Origin: Bacteroidia bacterium
Lineage (GTDB): Bacteria > Bacteroidota > Bacteroidia > JABEUT01
NCBI GenBank assembly: GCA_013044305.1
Contig: JABEUT010000318.1
Span: 1 to 7,132, forward strand
Length of the DNA stretch: 7,132 nucleotides
Direction of reading: 5' to 3'
In this document: piece after piece, positions 5,308-7,132 of the stretch
Position numbering within the stretch: the first letter of the stretch is position 1
Layout: each line of letters begins with the position of its first letter
Translations under genes and position numbers: made by a program
The notes under the pieces: generated by a model
What the model was told of the DNA's origin: nothing
Seen by the model: the letters and a program-made list of their open reading frames with translations, nothing else
Databases searched by the model: none

Positions 5308-6861
5308 ATGTATAACATTAGCGAACTTAATGATAAGTCATTGCCCCAACTTAAAGAAATATGCAAAACACTTAAAATAGGCAAAACGGAACAACTGAAA
5401 AAGCAGGAGCTCATTTTTAAAATCCTCGATCAGCAGGCGCTTCAAGGCGGTTCCGGCAGCCCAGAAAACGAAAAAAAAGAAAGTAACCCGGAAATTATGA
5501 ATGAACCTTTATTTACGGCAGAAGAAAGCCCCGAAACCAACGGAGCCGCCACCAATCCGGCAAGTGCTGCCGAACAACCTGTACACAACCACGAGGCCGG
5601 CAAGGCAGGCGAATACCCGCAAGCAGCCAACGAAGGGCTGCCAGCCTCAACGGAACCGGCTACCCCTAAACCAGCCGAAAACACAGGTTTTGAAAGGCCC
5701 GCCGAAGCAGCGCCGGTAAAACCCAGAGAACCCCAATACAACTTCGACAACATAGTGCAGGCCGAGGGCGTGCTGGAAATAATGCCCGACGGCTACGGCT
5801 TTTTGCGCTCCGCCGATTACAACTACCTCAACTCGCCCGACGACATATACGTTTCGCAGTCGCAGATAAAACTCTTCGCCCTTAAAACAGGCGACACCAT
5901 ACTGGGAGGCATACGCCCGCCCAAGGAAGGCGAGAAGTTCTTCCCCCTGACCAAAATTGACCTGATAAACGGAAAAGAACCCGATGCTGTAAGAGACAGG
6001 GTGCAGTTCGAATACCTCACGCCGCTTTTCCCTTTTGAGAAATTCAAACTGACAGGGCACCCACAGTCCAGCCTCTCAAGCCGCGTGGTGGATATGTTTA
6101 CCCCGATAGGGAAAGGGCAGAGAGGACTGATAGTTGCACAGCCCAAAACGGGTAAAACCGTATTGCTTAAAGAAATAGCCAACGCCATAGCCCACAACCA
6201 CCCCGATGCCTACCTGCTAATACTGCTTATAGACGAACGCCCCGAAGAAGTTACCGATATGGCACGAAGCGTAAAAGCCGAAGTGGTGTCATCTACATTT
6301 GACGAGCCGGCCGAACGCCACGTGAAAATAGCCAACATAGTACTCGAAAAAGCCAAACGCATGGTGGAATGCGGCCACGATGTGGTTATCCTGCTCGACT
6401 CAATTACCCGCCTGGCCCGCGCCTACAATACCGTATCGCCCGCTTCAGGCAAAGTGCTTTCGGGCGGTGTGGAAGCAAATGCCCTGCAAAAACCAAAACG
6501 CTTTTTTGGCGCAGCCCGTAAAATTGAAAACGGTGGCTCCCTCACCATTCTCGCTACTGCCCTGATCGACACAGGATCTAAGATGGACGAGGTGATATTT
6601 GAAGAGTTTAAAGGCACAGGCAACATGGAACTGCAATTAGACCGCCGCCTGTCGAACAAACGCATATACCCCGCCATAGACATAGTGGCATCCAGCACAC
6701 GCCGCGACGACCTGCTGCTGCCCAAAGAAACCCTGCAAAGGCTTTGGATACTGCGCAACCACCTAACCGACATGACCCCTATCGAGGCTATGGAATTTCT
6801 TAAGGAAAGGATAACCAAAACGCAAAACAACGAGGAGTTCCTTATCTCAATGAACAGCTAA
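5308..6861 (+). CDS. rho: Transcription termination factor Rho
   Basis: Hexameric RNA-dependent ATPase/translocase that ends transcription of untranslated RNA. The 517 residues comprise an N-terminal Rho_N/SAP-like helical domain (1-43, ELNDKSLPQLKEICKTL), a low-complexity, probably disordered insert (about 44-143: 17 Glu, no Asp, many Pro/Ala/Asn), an S1/cold-shock-like primary RNA-binding domain (about 148-225, GVLEIMPDGYGFLR), and the RecA-type motor. Motor motifs: Walker A AQPKTGKT (277-284), catalytic Glu in LLIDERPEEV (E310), Walker B VVILLDSITRLARAYN (359-374), Q-loop VLSGGVEANALQKPKRFFGA (383-402), R-loop region GSKMDE (K425) and KRIYPAID with the likely arginine finger R452. Residues matching the Escherichia coli bicyclomycin pocket (D364, S365, R368, T422) are kept. 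A TTG start at 5245 is open in frame, but ATG 5308 (MYNISELND) is the normal Bacteroidota start and the intervening 21 codons do not look like Rho. Longer than E. coli Rho (419) because of the insert. Confidence 0.98.
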   Translation: MYNISELNDKSLPQLKEICKTLKIGKTEQLKKQELIFKILDQQALQGGSGSPENEKKESNPEIMNEPLFTAEESPETNGAATNPASAAEQPVHNHEAGKAGEYPQAANEGLPASTEPATPKPAENTGFERPAEAAPVKPREPQYNFDNIVQAEGVLEIMPDGYGFLRSADYNYLNSPDDIYVSQSQIKLFALKTGDTILGGIRPPKEGEKFFPLTKIDLINGKEPDAVRDRVQFEYLTPLFPFEKFKLTGHPQSSLSSRVVDMFTPIGKGQRGLIVAQPKTGKTVLLKEIANAIAHNHPDAYLLILLIDERPEEVTDMARSVKAEVVSSTFDEPAERHVKIANIVLEKAKRMVECGHDVVILLDSITRLARAYNTVSPASGKVLSGGVEANALQKPKRFFGAARKIENGGSLTILATALIDTGSKMDEVIFEEFKGTGNMELQLDRRLSNKRIYPAIDIVASSTRRDDLLLPKETLQRLWILRNHLTDMTPIEAMEFLKERITKTQNNEEFLISMNS

Positions 6862-6897
6862 GCCCTTACGGGTTGTACTGTTTAAGTGCATCGGAAT

Positions 6898-6919
6898 AGG
6901 AAGCGCATAACTTCCTTTT
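6898..6919 (+). terminator. rho: Candidate intrinsic terminator of rho
   Basis: AGGAAG (6898-6903) and CTTCCT (6911-6916) form a perfect 6-bp stem with a 7-nt loop, followed directly by TTTA, 36 nt after the rho stop codon. The stem is modest and the T-run short. A smaller hairpin AGCCC-TTAC-GGGTT (6861-6874, one G-T pair) overlaps the stop codon. Confidence 0.45.
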
Positions 6920-6979
6920 AAGCCCTTCAGGCCCTGTTGGCGCTAATTTGTAATTATTGCCTGCATAAAAAGTAATCCC

Positions 6980-7000
6980 CGCCTGCTTGTCGGGCAGGTG
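6980..7000. repeat. REP-like GC-rich palindrome
   Basis: CGCCTGC (6980-6986) pairs with GCAGGTG (6994-7000), with one G-T wobble, around TTGTCGG. It stands out as a GC-rich block in AT-rich flanks. Palindromes built on CCTGC/GCAGG are, from memory, frequent dispersed intergenic repeats in Bacteroidota genomes. No T-tract follows on either strand, arguing against a terminator. Confidence 0.45.
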
Positions 7001-7019
7001 TGATCATCATAAAACCTAT

Positions 7020-7027
7020 TATCTTTG
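7020..7027 (+). promoter_or_regulatory. -7 box reading out of the right edge
   Basis: TATCTTTG matches TAnnTTTG exactly. No TTG lies at the right -33 distance. A transcript would start near 7033 and contain no ATG in the remaining 100 nt, so it would be a long leader or a non-coding RNA continuing beyond the window. Confidence 0.4.
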
Positions 7028-7132
7028 AAGCGTGGCAGGAAAATACAAAACAAACATTAGAGTTTATACCGAATAAGATATTACGGGGATAAAGTCAATA
7101 AAAAGAGGAACAGGCTACGGTTCACTGGACTC

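Larger units (their letters stand above)
6862..7132. other. Non-coding region after rho
   Basis: No supported gene. It contains a candidate terminator (6898-6919), a REP-like palindrome (6980-7000) and a -7 box (7020-7027) pointing out of the window. The octamer AAGCCCTT occurs at 6860-6867 and again at 6920-6927. No ATG occurs on the plus strand between 7028 and the window end; the only short frame there is 14 codons from a GTG at 7032. Confidence 0.6.

Noticed and set aside
5647..6060. 137-codon minus-strand frame opposite rho
   Set aside because: Antisense to the conserved Rho RNA-binding region, with no domain; coding constraint on the rho strand explains it.
6423..6830. 135-codon minus-strand frame opposite the Rho ATPase domain
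   Set aside because: Entirely antisense to the most conserved part of rho and without family resemblance.
7032..7076. 14-codon frame from GTG (VAGKYKTNIRVYTE)
   Set aside because: Too short, no supporting context, and it stops before any recognisable motif.

Overview
The window looks like a chromosomal segment from a Bacteroidota bacterium, probably a free-living Sphingobacteriia/Chitinophagia-type organism. The support is a SusC-era TonB-dependent receptor with an N-terminal carboxypeptidase-regulatory-like domain, a WbqC-family protein, a Rho factor with a long disordered insert, the absence of Shine-Dalgarno sequences, and several promoters of the Bacteroidota type (-7 box TAnnTTTG, -33 box TTG). 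No mobile element, CRISPR array, tRNA or rRNA was recognised.

Layout: 1-284 is AT-rich and non-coding, with a possible leftward promoter and inverted repeats that may form the leader of a gene starting at the left edge. 285-2774 (minus) encodes a complete 829-residue TonB-dependent outer-membrane receptor. Its 209-bp divergent intergenic region (2775-2983) is dense in dyad symmetry. 2984-3646 (plus) encodes a NarL/FixJ-type regulator whose receiver domain has lost most of the phosphorylation pocket. 3639-4292 (minus) is a WbqC-like protein that overlaps the regulator tail-to-tail by 8 nt. 4350-5024 (minus) is a DedA-family membrane protein, 57 nt upstream of wbqC and probably co-transcribed with it. 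5308-6861 (plus) is transcription termination factor Rho, preceded by a C-rich, G-poor leader of about 160 nt. 6862-7132 is non-coding, with a candidate terminator, a REP-like palindrome and a -7 box reading out of the window.

How the genes may work together: the receptor and the divergent regulator look like a self-contained uptake/control pair. The receptor promoter has a 15-bp palindrome filling its -33/-7 spacer. The regulator promoter has a 7-2-7 inverted repeat closely resembling the NarL heptamer arrangement. The regulator's degenerate receiver and cysteine-rich linker suggest it may respond to something other than a sensor kinase. DedA (undecaprenyl-phosphate recycling in characterised homologues) and WbqC (found in surface-glycan loci) could both serve the cell envelope. 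Rho is a housekeeping gene whose leader looks suited to autoregulation by Rho-dependent termination.

The receptor/regulator pair with its operators is the most interesting part of the window. All functional statements come from reading the sequence without database searches.
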